Below, piece by piece: positions 24,624 to 31,544 of a DNA stretch of 64,000 nt. The translations under genes were made by a program, and so were the position numbers. Under the pieces are notes generated by a model, which worked only from the letters and a program-made list of their open reading frames with translations, was not told the origin of the DNA and made no database searches. Origin of the DNA: DASYFG01 sp036498565. GTDB lineage: Bacteria; Bacillota; Bacilli; Lactobacillales; Lactobacillaceae. Position 1 is the stretch's first letter; each line of letters begins with the position of its first letter. Location: contig DASYFG010000002.1 in assembly GCA_036498565.1 (NCBI GenBank), forward strand, positions 186,001 through 250,000. Direction: 5' to 3'.

Positions 24624-24848
24624 ATGACAATAATTTTAAATTTAACGCTTAATTTAATCATGATTTACGTGGCATTTTGGGCGCTAGGCGCCTTTGATTG
24701 GACAAAAATGATGAAGCAAACACCACAACAAACGCTCGTCTTGCGCTTGCTGTTGGCGATTGTGATCGGCTACTTGGCGGCGAGCTTTTTTGTGTCGTAC
24801 ATTGGCTGGACGCAGGATTTGCCGAGCGTATTTTGGCCAAAGCAATAA
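24624..24848 (+). CDS. DUF1146 (YwzB-like) small membrane protein
   Basis: 74 residues with two transmembrane segments and the family pattern YVAFWALGAFDW and GYLAASFFVSYI. Members usually sit between ATP synthase and mreB/mbl-type genes in Firmicutes, and the next gene here is mreB/mbl. The function is unknown. The start at 24624 excludes an upstream reading that runs through the element and terminator. The promoter spacing implies a leaderless mRNA. Confidence 0.88.
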   Translation: MTIILNLTLNLIMIYVAFWALGAFDWTKMMKQTPQQTLVLRLLLAIVIGYLAASFFVSYIGWTQDLPSVFWPKQ

Positions 24849-24867
24849 GCCCAAAAATGAGAACGTA

Positions 24868-24876
24868 TGTTATAAT
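24868..24876 (+). promoter_or_regulatory. Extended -10 promoter of mreB/mbl
   Basis: TGT-TATAAT with the hexamer at 24871-24876; SD GAGGAG and ATG 24922 follow. Confidence 0.68.
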
Positions 24877-24921
24877 AGATAAGATTATTCGTGGACGAAC
24901 CACAACATGAGGAGTTTTAAC

Positions 24922-25905
24922 ATGGCAAAAGATATCGGCATCGATTTAGGAACAGCAAACGTATTGATTTATGTTGAGGGCAAGGGGATTGTTCTGAACG
25001 AGCCATCAGTTGTGGCGGTGGATGACAAAACAGATCGCGTTTTGGCCGTTGGTCAAGAAGCTTATAAAATGGTCGGTCGCACACCCGGCAACATTCGTGC
25101 CGTACGACCTTTGAAAGACGGCGTGATTTCAGACTTTGACGTGACAGAAGCGATGTTGACGTACTTTGTGAACAAGTTGAACGTGAAGGGCTTCATGTCA
25201 AAGCCAAACATCATGATTTGTGCGCCAACTAACATCACTGAAATTGAACGCAAAGCCATCATTCAAGCTGCCGAAAAAGCCGGTGGTGCGAAAGTTTATT
25301 TGGAATATGAGCCAAAGGTTGCCGCTGTTGGTGCTGGTTTGGACATTTTCCGACCAACCGGTTCAATGGTCATTGACATGGGTGGTGGAACGTCTGACAT
25401 CGCTGTGTTGTCATTGGGCGATATCGTTGTTTCAGAATCAATTCGCGTGGCTGGTGACAAGATGAACGCCGATATCGTGAGTTATTTGAAGCGTAAACAC
25501 AACTTGATTGTTGGTGAACGCACGGCTGAAACCATCAAAATCGAAATCGGTGCTGCTTTGCCAATGGCCGAACCAAAAACGATGGAAGTGCGTGGGCGTG
25601 ACAACTTTGAAGGCATGCCTAAAACGATCACGATTGACTCAAACGAAATCGAAGAAGCTTTACACGAAACATTGCAACAAATCGTCAAAGCAGCGCACAG
25701 CGTTTTGGCAAAGTTGCAACCAGAATTGGCGGCTGATATCATCGATCGCGGGATTGTTTTGACTGGTGGAGGTGCTTTGTTGGCAGGCATGACTGATTTG
25801 TTTGCAGAAGCGCTCCAAGTACCAGTTGTGGTGTCAGAATCACCTTTGGACAACGTGGCGCAAGGTGCCGGCGCGTTGCTCGAACACATGAAGCAAGGAC
25901 GTTAA
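24922..25905 (+). CDS. mbl: Rod shape-determining protein MreB/Mbl
   Basis: Actin-like ATPase forming filaments under the membrane that guide lateral wall synthesis. 327 residues. Start 24922 has GAGGAG and gives the family N-terminus MAKDIGIDLGTANVLIYVEG; a start at 24907 would fall before the SD. Phosphate motifs IDLGTAN and VIDMGGGTSD and the C-terminal LTGGGALL are present. The DUF2969 and RodA neighbours match the mbl locus of lactobacilli, so Mbl is likelier than MreB. Confidence 0.93.
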   Translation: MAKDIGIDLGTANVLIYVEGKGIVLNEPSVVAVDDKTDRVLAVGQEAYKMVGRTPGNIRAVRPLKDGVISDFDVTEAMLTYFVNKLNVKGFMSKPNIMICAPTNITEIERKAIIQAAEKAGGAKVYLEYEPKVAAVGAGLDIFRPTGSMVIDMGGGTSDIAVLSLGDIVVSESIRVAGDKMNADIVSYLKRKHNLIVGERTAETIKIEIGAALPMAEPKTMEVRGRDNFEGMPKTITIDSNEIEEALHETLQQIVKAAHSVLAKLQPELAADIIDRGIVLTGGGALLAGMTDLFAEALQVPVVVSESPLDNVAQGAGALLEHMKQGR

Positions 25906-25906
25906 C

Positions 25907-26116
25907 ATGCGGAAAAAGAATCAAAATTTGCAAGTTGATTTGACCCAAGATGGTGACAAATTAACGGTATTGATCAATGGCACAGCTGTTGGTGCAATTG
26001 AAGAACAAGACGGTGTGCAAGTGGCAATCTACGGTAAGCAAGTTGTGTTGTCACCTGTCCGCAATCAAGATGAAGGGCTTGAAGCGATTATCGCTGCCTA
26101 TAATCTTTATTTGTAG
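25907..26116 (+). CDS. DUF2969 family protein
   Basis: 69-residue soluble protein, family of unknown function conserved between mbl and rodA in Lactobacillales. It starts 1 nt after the mbl stop with AAGGACG as SD. Its TAG stop (26114-26116) is the first codon of a structured element (TAGAGTGTG), so insertion may have replaced the original C-terminus or stop. Confidence 0.85.
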   Translation: MRKKNQNLQVDLTQDGDKLTVLINGTAVGAIEEQDGVQVAIYGKQVVLSPVRNQDEGLEAIIAAYNLYL

Positions 26117-26238
26117 AGTGTGGAGAACGTTCGGCGTAGCCGACGGCAAGCGTACGCTAAGTTGTTGGTGCGTGAAGTCGCTTGCGACTTTGCGTGGCAA
26201 TGGCTTAGTGCTAGCTTGCCGAGTTCGCAACACGTTTC
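26114..26238 (-). repeat. Structured interspersed element, copy 3 (tandem, upstream member)
   Basis: Begins TAGAGTGTGG over the DUF2969 stop and ends CAACACGTTTC. P1 GTGT/ACAC plus GAAC/GTTC in the reverse reading; P2 GGCAAGC/GCTTGCC then CGCTAAG/CTTAGTG; P3 AAGTCGC-TT-GCGACTT; P4 TCGGC-GTA-GCCGA. Confidence 0.85.
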
Positions 26239-26243
26239 AAAAA

Positions 26244-26370
26244 TAGAGTGTGAAGCGCGGTCGGCCTTTGGCCGATGGGAAGCGTTCGATAAGGTGTTGA
26301 GGCGTGAAGTCGTTTACGACTTTGCGAATCAATTCCTTATCGCTAGCTTTCCAAGCGCGCAACACGTTTC
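26244..26370 (-). repeat. Structured interspersed element, copy 4 (tandem, downstream member)
   Basis: Starts TAGAGTGTGAAG 5 nt after copy 3 and ends CAACACGTTTC. P4 TCGGCC-TTT-GGCCGA; P2 GGAAGC/GCTTTCC then CGATAAGG/CCTTATCG; P3 AGTCGT-TT-ACGACT. It has the same orientation as copy 3 but clearly different stem sequences, so the pair is not a recent duplication. Confidence 0.85.
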
Positions 26371-26374
26371 AAAA

Positions 26375-26448
26375 TCCCGGCTCAAAACCGGGGTACATAA
26401 AATGTGAACAGGGGGACGTGCAACGCGCGTTGCACAGTTTTAACATTG
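26375..26448 (+). promoter_or_regulatory. rodA upstream region: hairpin and 18-nt perfect palindrome between SD and start
   Basis: CCCGG-CTCAAAA-CCGGG near 26375-26392 forms one hairpin. AGGGGG (26410-26415) is the only SD-like sequence. It is followed by GTGCAACGCGCGTTGCAC (26418-26435), a perfect palindrome, then 10 nt to TTG 26446. Folding the palindrome leaves 12 nt between SD and TTG. Confidence 0.6.
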
Positions 26449-27666
26449 CAAGTAACTTCTCGAAAAAATCGTTATGTACAAGAACGCGAACCGTCTTTGG
26501 ATTGGGGAATCGTGTTAGTTTTGTTGCTCTTGGCTTTGATTGGCTTGGGCGCTTTATTTATTGCTGGAATTCATGATAGTAACGGCACCGTCGCTACTGC
26601 GCTGCGCATGACAATCATGCAAGGTGTCTGGTGGGTGATTAGTTTAGTGATTGTGGCGGTCATCATTCGCTTTGATGGGACACAGCTTTGGCGTTTGGCA
26701 CCGATTGCTTATGGCTTAGGCGTGTTTTTATTGGCGGCTGTGTTGGTATTTTATAACCGTAGTTTGGCGGAAGCCACGGGTGCACGTTCGTGGTTTGTGC
26801 TGGGGCCGATTAGTTTTCAGCCGTCTGAAGTGGTAAAGCCAGCGTTCATCTTGATGATGAGTCGCGTGGTGGTGCAACATAACCGTGATTATCCGACCCA
26901 CGAGACGCGCACTGATTGGTTATTACTTGGCAAAATGGCGTTGTGGTTCTTACCGATTGCGATTTTGTTGAGTATGCAAAATGACTTGGGCACACTTTTG
27001 GTGTTTATGGCCATTTTCGGTGGAATTGTTTTGGTGTCAGGGGTGACTTGGTCTATTTTGACACCAGTGATTGCTACCGCTGCTGGCATTGGCACCACCT
27101 TGATTTTGTTGGTGACGACGACTTGGGGACGAGAGGTTTTAGGCAAATTAGGATTCCAGCTTTATCAATTCAAGCGGATTGACTCGTGGTTGAATCCTTC
27201 ACAAGATACCTCCGCGGATGGGTATCAACTGTGGCAATCTTTGAAAGCGATTGGATCTGGTCAAGTGAGCGGAACTGGTTTAGGCGGGATTAAAGTTTAT
27301 GTGCCGGTGCGGGAATCAGACATGATTTTCTCGGTGATTGGCGAAGCGTTTGGCTTTCTTGGCGGCGCGGTGTTGATTGGTTTGTATTTTGCCTTGATTT
27401 ACTTGATGATCCGCGCGACATTTAAAGCACAAGATGCCTTTTATGCGTATATCGCAACCGGTGTTGTGATGATGGTGCTCTTTCACGTGTTTGAAAACAT
27501 TGGGATGAGTATTGGCTTGCTTCCTTTGACGGGAATTCCGTTGCCGTTTGTGAGTCAAGGGGGTTCGTCTTTGTTGGGAAATATGATTGGCATGGGCTTG
27601 ATTTTGTCAATTGGCGTCCAAAAAAATACGAGTGTGTTTAACGAATCGACAGGATTTTCAATTTAA
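26446..27666 (+). CDS. rodA: RodA/FtsW-type SEDS glycosyltransferase
   Basis: Polytopic SEDS peptidoglycan polymerase acting with MreB-type filaments in wall elongation. The conserved SFQPSEVVKPAFI and LPFVSQGGSSLLGNMIGMG segments are clear. The family N-terminus begins near RKNRYVQEREPSLDWG. TTG 26446 is preferred; GTG 26404 would add 14 residues encoded by the palindrome and the SD. About 406 residues, ten transmembrane segments. Two structured elements and extra hairpins lie between it and DUF2969. Confidence 0.9.
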   Translation: MQVTSRKNRYVQEREPSLDWGIVLVLLLLALIGLGALFIAGIHDSNGTVATALRMTIMQGVWWVISLVIVAVIIRFDGTQLWRLAPIAYGLGVFLLAAVLVFYNRSLAEATGARSWFVLGPISFQPSEVVKPAFILMMSRVVVQHNRDYPTHETRTDWLLLGKMALWFLPIAILLSMQNDLGTLLVFMAIFGGIVLVSGVTWSILTPVIATAAGIGTTLILLVTTTWGREVLGKLGFQLYQFKRIDSWLNPSQDTSADGYQLWQSLKAIGSGQVSGTGLGGIKVYVPVRESDMIFSVIGEAFGFLGGAVLIGLYFALIYLMIRATFKAQDAFYAYIATGVVMMVLFHVFENIGMSIGLLPLTGIPLPFVSQGGSSLLGNMIGMGLILSIGVQKNTSVFNESTGFSI

Positions 27667-28661
27667 TGCAAAGTTTAGAAGATATACAATTGAATTTTGC
27701 TCGCTTGCGTCAACAAATTGGTCGCGGTGAGCTTTTTTTGCACCTTGGTGATGAAATGACGGCGCTGGTGCGTGACGTCAAACGAACGCGCACGGTGCCG
27801 GATTTGAATTTGCCGGTGGAAGATGACGCTAGTTTTGAGTTGTTCGATGCGTTATTTGAACGAATTGATGGCGCGGTTGGGCCGATTACCGAGAAAAATT
27901 TGTTGATTAGCGATGACGAATTGGCTTTGGTGGCAGTTCAATTGGCGTCGCTGAATCCTGATTTGCGTGATCGCGGCGCGTTTTATTTCTTAGGGGATGC
28001 GTTGCAAGGACAACTCTTAACACCACGTCAGTTGCATTGGCTGACGGTTTATTTATTGGGTAATGAGCAATTGTTTTTGGGCATTTTAGCACCGGAAAAT
28101 GATGGCATTTACCGCCGTGGATTTGCAGCGATGATTTTATCGTTACTGGTGTTGGCGCACCGCACGCAAACGCCGTTCATGGATGAAGAGTTGTTAGCGC
28201 AAACGATTGAAAGTGCTGCGGTTTATGCGGCGCTAGAACGTGATACGCGGGGCTTTGTCGGTGATATTGGTTGGGCGCATGCTTGGACGCACATCGGCAA
28301 TTTGGCCAATGAATTGGCGGCGCTACCAGATTTGGCGCGTGCTGATAAAATCTTTTTGCTGGCGGCTTTGTTCACCGGGTATCGCGAATTGGACACGCCA
28401 CTTATGATGGGCGAAACTGAGCGAGTGGCGGCGGTCGTGATTGATTTGACCAAACGGCATGCGGTTTATGCGGATTATGTTTTGCGGGCGTTGAAAGTGT
28501 GGCGGCAAGATATGATGACGCCTGAACCGCCAGAAACTGAAGCAGGCTGGCATAAAATTTATAACCGCACCCGTTTTTTCCAAGCACTGGCCTTGCGCAA
28601 AGAAGATTTGTCGGCGAATGTGCGCGAGTACATCGAGAGCACCAAAGATTTTTTAATTTAG
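27666..28661 (+). CDS. DUF2785 family protein
   Basis: 331-residue soluble protein, helical and acidic, with DRGAFYFLGDALQ and DTRGFVGDIGWAHAWTHIGN matching DUF2785, a family of unknown function. The ATG overlaps the rodA stop (TAATG), so translation is coupled to rodA and it may belong to the elongation operon, though that role is inference only. Confidence 0.82.
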   Translation: MQSLEDIQLNFARLRQQIGRGELFLHLGDEMTALVRDVKRTRTVPDLNLPVEDDASFELFDALFERIDGAVGPITEKNLLISDDELALVAVQLASLNPDLRDRGAFYFLGDALQGQLLTPRQLHWLTVYLLGNEQLFLGILAPENDGIYRRGFAAMILSLLVLAHRTQTPFMDEELLAQTIESAAVYAALERDTRGFVGDIGWAHAWTHIGNLANELAALPDLARADKIFLLAALFTGYRELDTPLMMGETERVAAVVIDLTKRHAVYADYVLRALKVWRQDMMTPEPPETEAGWHKIYNRTRFFQALALRKEDLSANVREYIESTKDFLI

Positions 28662-28703
28662 CCTAAAGCTTGGCGTACGATGATAGAAAAATCCGCGAAA
28701 CCG

Positions 28704-28712
28704 TGATATACT
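28704..28712 (+). promoter_or_regulatory. Promoter -10 of ddl
   Basis: TGA-TATACT (hexamer 28707-28712), an extended -10 about 40 nt before the start of ddl. Confidence 0.55.
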
Positions 28713-28751
28713 GAGGTTTCCAAACAAGAAAGAAAAGGTATGGACGAAAAG

Positions 28752-29897
28752 ATGACAGAACAAAAGCACGTTGCTTTGGTATTTGGTGGAAACTCTTCTG
28801 AACACGACGTTTCTAAGCGCTCGGCAAAGAAGATTTATGACGCATTGATTGCGACTGAAAAATACCGTGTTTCACTCTTTTTGATCACACAAGAAGGTTA
28901 TTTCGTTGATGCAGCACGCTCTGCGCGTGTTTTGGATGGCGAAGATGAGGCCAGTGTGGTAGCAGAATTCATGGCAACCGTGGATTCTAACAACATTTTG
29001 GCGCCGATTGCAGCTTTGCAAGGGGCCGATGTTGACATTTTCTACCCAACAGTTCACGGGAACTTGGGTGAAGATGGGACGTTACAAGGTTTGTTCCGCA
29101 TGTTGAACAAGCCATTTGTTGGCGCACCTTTGCGTGGGCACGCCGTGTCATTTGACAAGGTTTTGACAAAAGAAATTTTGACGGCCAACGATGTGCGTAA
29201 CACGAAGTACGTGGTGATGGACAACACGAACCGCGCTGAATTTACGTGGGAAAAGATTGTGGCTGAATTAGGTTCACCTGTCTTTGTCAAAGCGGCTAAC
29301 CAAGGTTCATCAGTTGGGATTTCGCGTGCGAAGAATGCCGAGGAATATGCGGCGGCTTTGGATGATTCATTCCAATATGACTTCAAAGTTTTGGTTGAAT
29401 CAGCGGTGAAGGGTCCGCGTGAATTGGAAGTTGGCGTGTTGGGTAACGATGACTTGATTACATCTGTTATCGGTGCGCACCGTGCGCCTGATCAAGGTAA
29501 CGATGATGGGGGCTGGTTCGACTATAACAACAAGTTTGTGGATAACTCAGCGATGATTTATGACATTCCCGCACCTTTATCACCAGAAGTTGAAGCAGAA
29601 GTGATCGAGATGGCAAAGCGCGCTTATAAGGCGTTGAACTTGCGTGGCTTTACGCGTATGGACTTCTTGATTGATGAAAACAACGTGCCTTATTTGGGAG
29701 AACCTAACACATTGCCTGGCTTTACGAACATGAGTTTGTTCCAACGTTTGTTTGACTTCTCAGGTTTGGATAACGCCAAGTTGGTTGACCGCATTGTCGA
29801 ATTAGGCTTTGAAGAATTCGACCGCAACAGCAAGTTGAGTTACTCATTTACATCACTTGGTGATGAAAAGCTTGGGGAATTTAACGAAGCTAAATAG
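28752..29897 (+). CDS. ddl: D-alanine-D-alanine ligase family enzyme, D-Ala-D-Lac type
   Basis: ATP-grasp ligase making the terminal dipeptide or depsipeptide of the wall precursor. 381 residues from ATG 28752, aligning with Leuconostoc Ddl; an in-frame ATG at 28740 is only 1 nt from the AAGG. Motifs: VFGGNSSEHDVSKRSA, HGNLGEDGTLQG, GSSVGIS and LGEPNTLPGFTNMS. In YNNKFVDNS the residue after Lys is Phe (about 262), equal to Phe261 of the Leuconostoc enzyme that prefers D-lactate; Tyr is found in D-Ala-D-Ala ligases. This predicts intrinsic vancomycin resistance. Strong codon bias. Confidence 0.95.
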   Translation: MTEQKHVALVFGGNSSEHDVSKRSAKKIYDALIATEKYRVSLFLITQEGYFVDAARSARVLDGEDEASVVAEFMATVDSNNILAPIAALQGADVDIFYPTVHGNLGEDGTLQGLFRMLNKPFVGAPLRGHAVSFDKVLTKEILTANDVRNTKYVVMDNTNRAEFTWEKIVAELGSPVFVKAANQGSSVGISRAKNAEEYAAALDDSFQYDFKVLVESAVKGPRELEVGVLGNDDLITSVIGAHRAPDQGNDDGGWFDYNNKFVDNSAMIYDIPAPLSPEVEAEVIEMAKRAYKALNLRGFTRMDFLIDENNVPYLGEPNTLPGFTNMSLFQRLFDFSGLDNAKLVDRIVELGFEEFDRNSKLSYSFTSLGDEKLGEFNEAK

Positions 29898-29911
29898 AGT
29901 GTGGAAATGTG
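29895..29911 (-). repeat. Possible remnant end of the structured element after ddl
   Basis: TAGAGTGTGGAAATGTG overlaps the ddl stop just as copy 3 overlaps the DUF2969 stop, but no body or other end follows. It could be a deletion product or a preferred insertion site. Confidence 0.4.
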
Positions 29912-29939
29912 AAAACTCGCCTTTGGGCGAGTTTTTTTT
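29912..29939 (+). terminator. Terminator of ddl
   Basis: AAAACTCGCC pairs with GGGCGAGTTTT around a 3-nt loop, followed by T run. Confidence 0.88.
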
Positions 29940-29991
29940 GTGGAAATGGCGCGCAAAGATTTTGAAAAATTAAACGCGTTGATGCAAGTGA

Positions 29992-30034
29992 AAAATTAGT
30001 GCCGCTTGCGGCACGCGCTACGCGCGGTAATTTT
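29992..30034. other. Small three-way-junction sequence, no gene
   Basis: AAAATTA (29992-29998) pairs with TAATTTT (30028-30034), enclosing GTGCCGC-TT-GCGGCAC and GCGC-TAC-GCGC. It lies in the 225-nt gene-free gap between the ddl terminator and the next promoter. Both strands can fold. Confidence 0.5.
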
Positions 30035-30093
30035 CCATTGGTCAAAGCTGAGTTCAATTTTTAAAATCGGCGCCGTTACCACAAAAAACTTGC

Positions 30094-30140
30094 TTGACTT
30101 ATGTATCTAAAAGATATAATATATACGCATCGTTTAGATA
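30094..30140 (+). promoter_or_regulatory. Promoter and operator of the PadR-linked operon
   Basis: TTGACT (30094-30099), 17 nt, TAATAT (30117-30122), or TATAAT 30115-30120 at 15 nt. TATCTAAA (30104-30111) and TTTAGATA (30133-30140) are perfect 8-bp inverted arms flanking the -10, a likely repressor site. Confidence 0.62.
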
Positions 30141-30164
30141 TAATAGGAAGGCGGGATATAAAAT

Positions 30165-30995
30165 ATGACAGAAGTTAAACCAAATGAAATCTTGATTCAA
30201 ATGACCACGTTGCCCGTGGTGGCGGATCACTGGACGAAGGTGATGTTGGAAAAATATAAGGCGGAACACACGCCGCACTTTGTGCCAGTCGGTGGCTTTG
30301 GTCGAGTAATCGCGGTGGGGACGCAGCGCGAGACAGCGTTGTTGCACAAACGGGTTTTGGTGGTGGAGAAAACACGGGAATTTTCTGATGTGGTGATTAA
30401 TACGGACGCGGCGCGTGTGTTTGAATTGCCGGAAAATATGACGGATGAGGCCGCAGCGACTTTGATACAGGCCACCAGCGCGCTTCAACTGGTTAATTTG
30501 GTGCAAAGGTCAACAGCGCCAAACGTCTTTATCACCGGGGAAAATTCGGTGATCGGCTTGTATGTTTTGCAACTTTTACAAAATAGTGGCAAAACGTTGT
30601 TCCCAATTGTTTCTGATATTAGCCAAAGTTATTTTGCTGAAAAATGGCCGATGTTTACCAGATATACGGCCGATGATTTGCCGGACGAATTGACCGATGA
30701 CATGGTGATGATTGATGCGGTGGGGAGTCTGGCGTTGTTGGATCACTTTGCGCGCCATTATCCAGTGGTGCAAACTGCGTCAGTGATCGTGCGTGAACAT
30801 GAAAAATCACCGGTATTTAGCCACATTCCGACCGCATTTGATCGTACGGCGACTGAGATTTTGTTGAAAAAGTTGGCATCGGATGAAGTGATTGCGCCGA
30901 TTGGGGCGCAATTTAAATTTGACGAACTGGATGCGGCGCAAGCTTATATCAAAGACACACGTGGTCGCGGCGGTCGCGTGACGGTGACACTTTAA
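30165..30995 (+). CDS. Quinone oxidoreductase-like (MDR superfamily) protein
   Basis: 276-residue member of the zinc-less alcohol dehydrogenase/quinone reductase superfamily, somewhat short. The N-terminal GroES-like part includes PVGGFGRVIAVG, and the nucleotide-binding part includes NVFITGENSVIGLYVLQLLQ. The C-terminal FKFDELDAAQAYIKDTRGRGGRVTV is the usual MDR ending. NAD(P)H-dependent reduction of a quinone or toxic carbonyl is inferred. First gene of an operon with a PadR regulator and an MFS exporter. Confidence 0.82.
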   Translation: MTEVKPNEILIQMTTLPVVADHWTKVMLEKYKAEHTPHFVPVGGFGRVIAVGTQRETALLHKRVLVVEKTREFSDVVINTDAARVFELPENMTDEAAATLIQATSALQLVNLVQRSTAPNVFITGENSVIGLYVLQLLQNSGKTLFPIVSDISQSYFAEKWPMFTRYTADDLPDELTDDMVMIDAVGSLALLDHFARHYPVVQTASVIVREHEKSPVFSHIPTAFDRTATEILLKKLASDEVIAPIGAQFKFDELDAAQAYIKDTRGRGGRVTVTL

Positions 30996-31004
30996 GGAGA
31001 AAAC

Positions 31005-31544
31005 ATGAACGAATTATTTGTATTAGGCGAATTGATGGAAGGACCCAAGACGGGTTATCAGTTGCGCTTCAACTTGGAAGGGACGCTGGGCGGTCATCGC
31101 AAAGTCAGTTTTGGGACGTTGTATCCACTTTTGGACAAATTGGCGGCGCAAGATTTGATTACGTTGTCGATTGATGAAAATGATGGTCGGAATAAAAAAA
31201 TCGCCACCCTAACAGCCGCCGGCAAGGCGCGCTTTGAGCAATTGATGCGTGAACCAGTGGCGCAAAATGCGCACACGCTGGATGTTTATTTGATCAAAGT
31301 CAATGCGATGTGGGCGCTGCCTTTGGCGGATCAATTGTTGATTTTGGCGGATTTTCGGGCGGAACAACAAGAAATTTTGGCTGGCGTGCAAGAAGATTTG
31401 ACGCATTTTGATCAACACAACGGTGGCTTGGATCACCTTTATGCCAAAGGTTTAGCGGAACTGCGGCAACGGACCACGGAAGTGGTTTTGGCGTGGATTG
31501 ATGAAGTCGAGGAGGATATTACAGGCGATGACGACGAAAATTAA
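31005..31544 (+). CDS. PadR family transcriptional regulator
   Basis: 179 residues. Winged-helix N-terminus with LGELMEGPKTGYQL, the recognition region VSFGTLYPLLDKLAAQDLI and the wing DGRNKKIATLTAAGKARF, then a helical C-terminal dimerisation domain as in PadR-s1 members. SD AAGGAG, 9 nt after the preceding gene. It overlaps the MFS gene. It is expected to repress this operon through the 30104-30140 inverted repeat and be released by a phenolic or drug-like ligand. Confidence 0.9.
   Translation: MNELFVLGELMEGPKTGYQLRFNLEGTLGGHRKVSFGTLYPLLDKLAAQDLITLSIDENDGRNKKIATLTAAGKARFEQLMREPVAQNAHTLDVYLIKVNAMWALPLADQLLILADFRAEQQEILAGVQEDLTHFDQHNGGLDHLYAKGLAELRQRTTEVVLAWIDEVEEDITGDDDEN

Noticed and set aside
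26404..26445. rodA start at GTG 26404
   Set aside because: The extra 14 codons are made of the SD-like run and the perfect palindrome and match no SEDS N-terminus.
30015..30034. Terminator at the small three-way junction
   Set aside because: No T run follows either hairpin on either strand.
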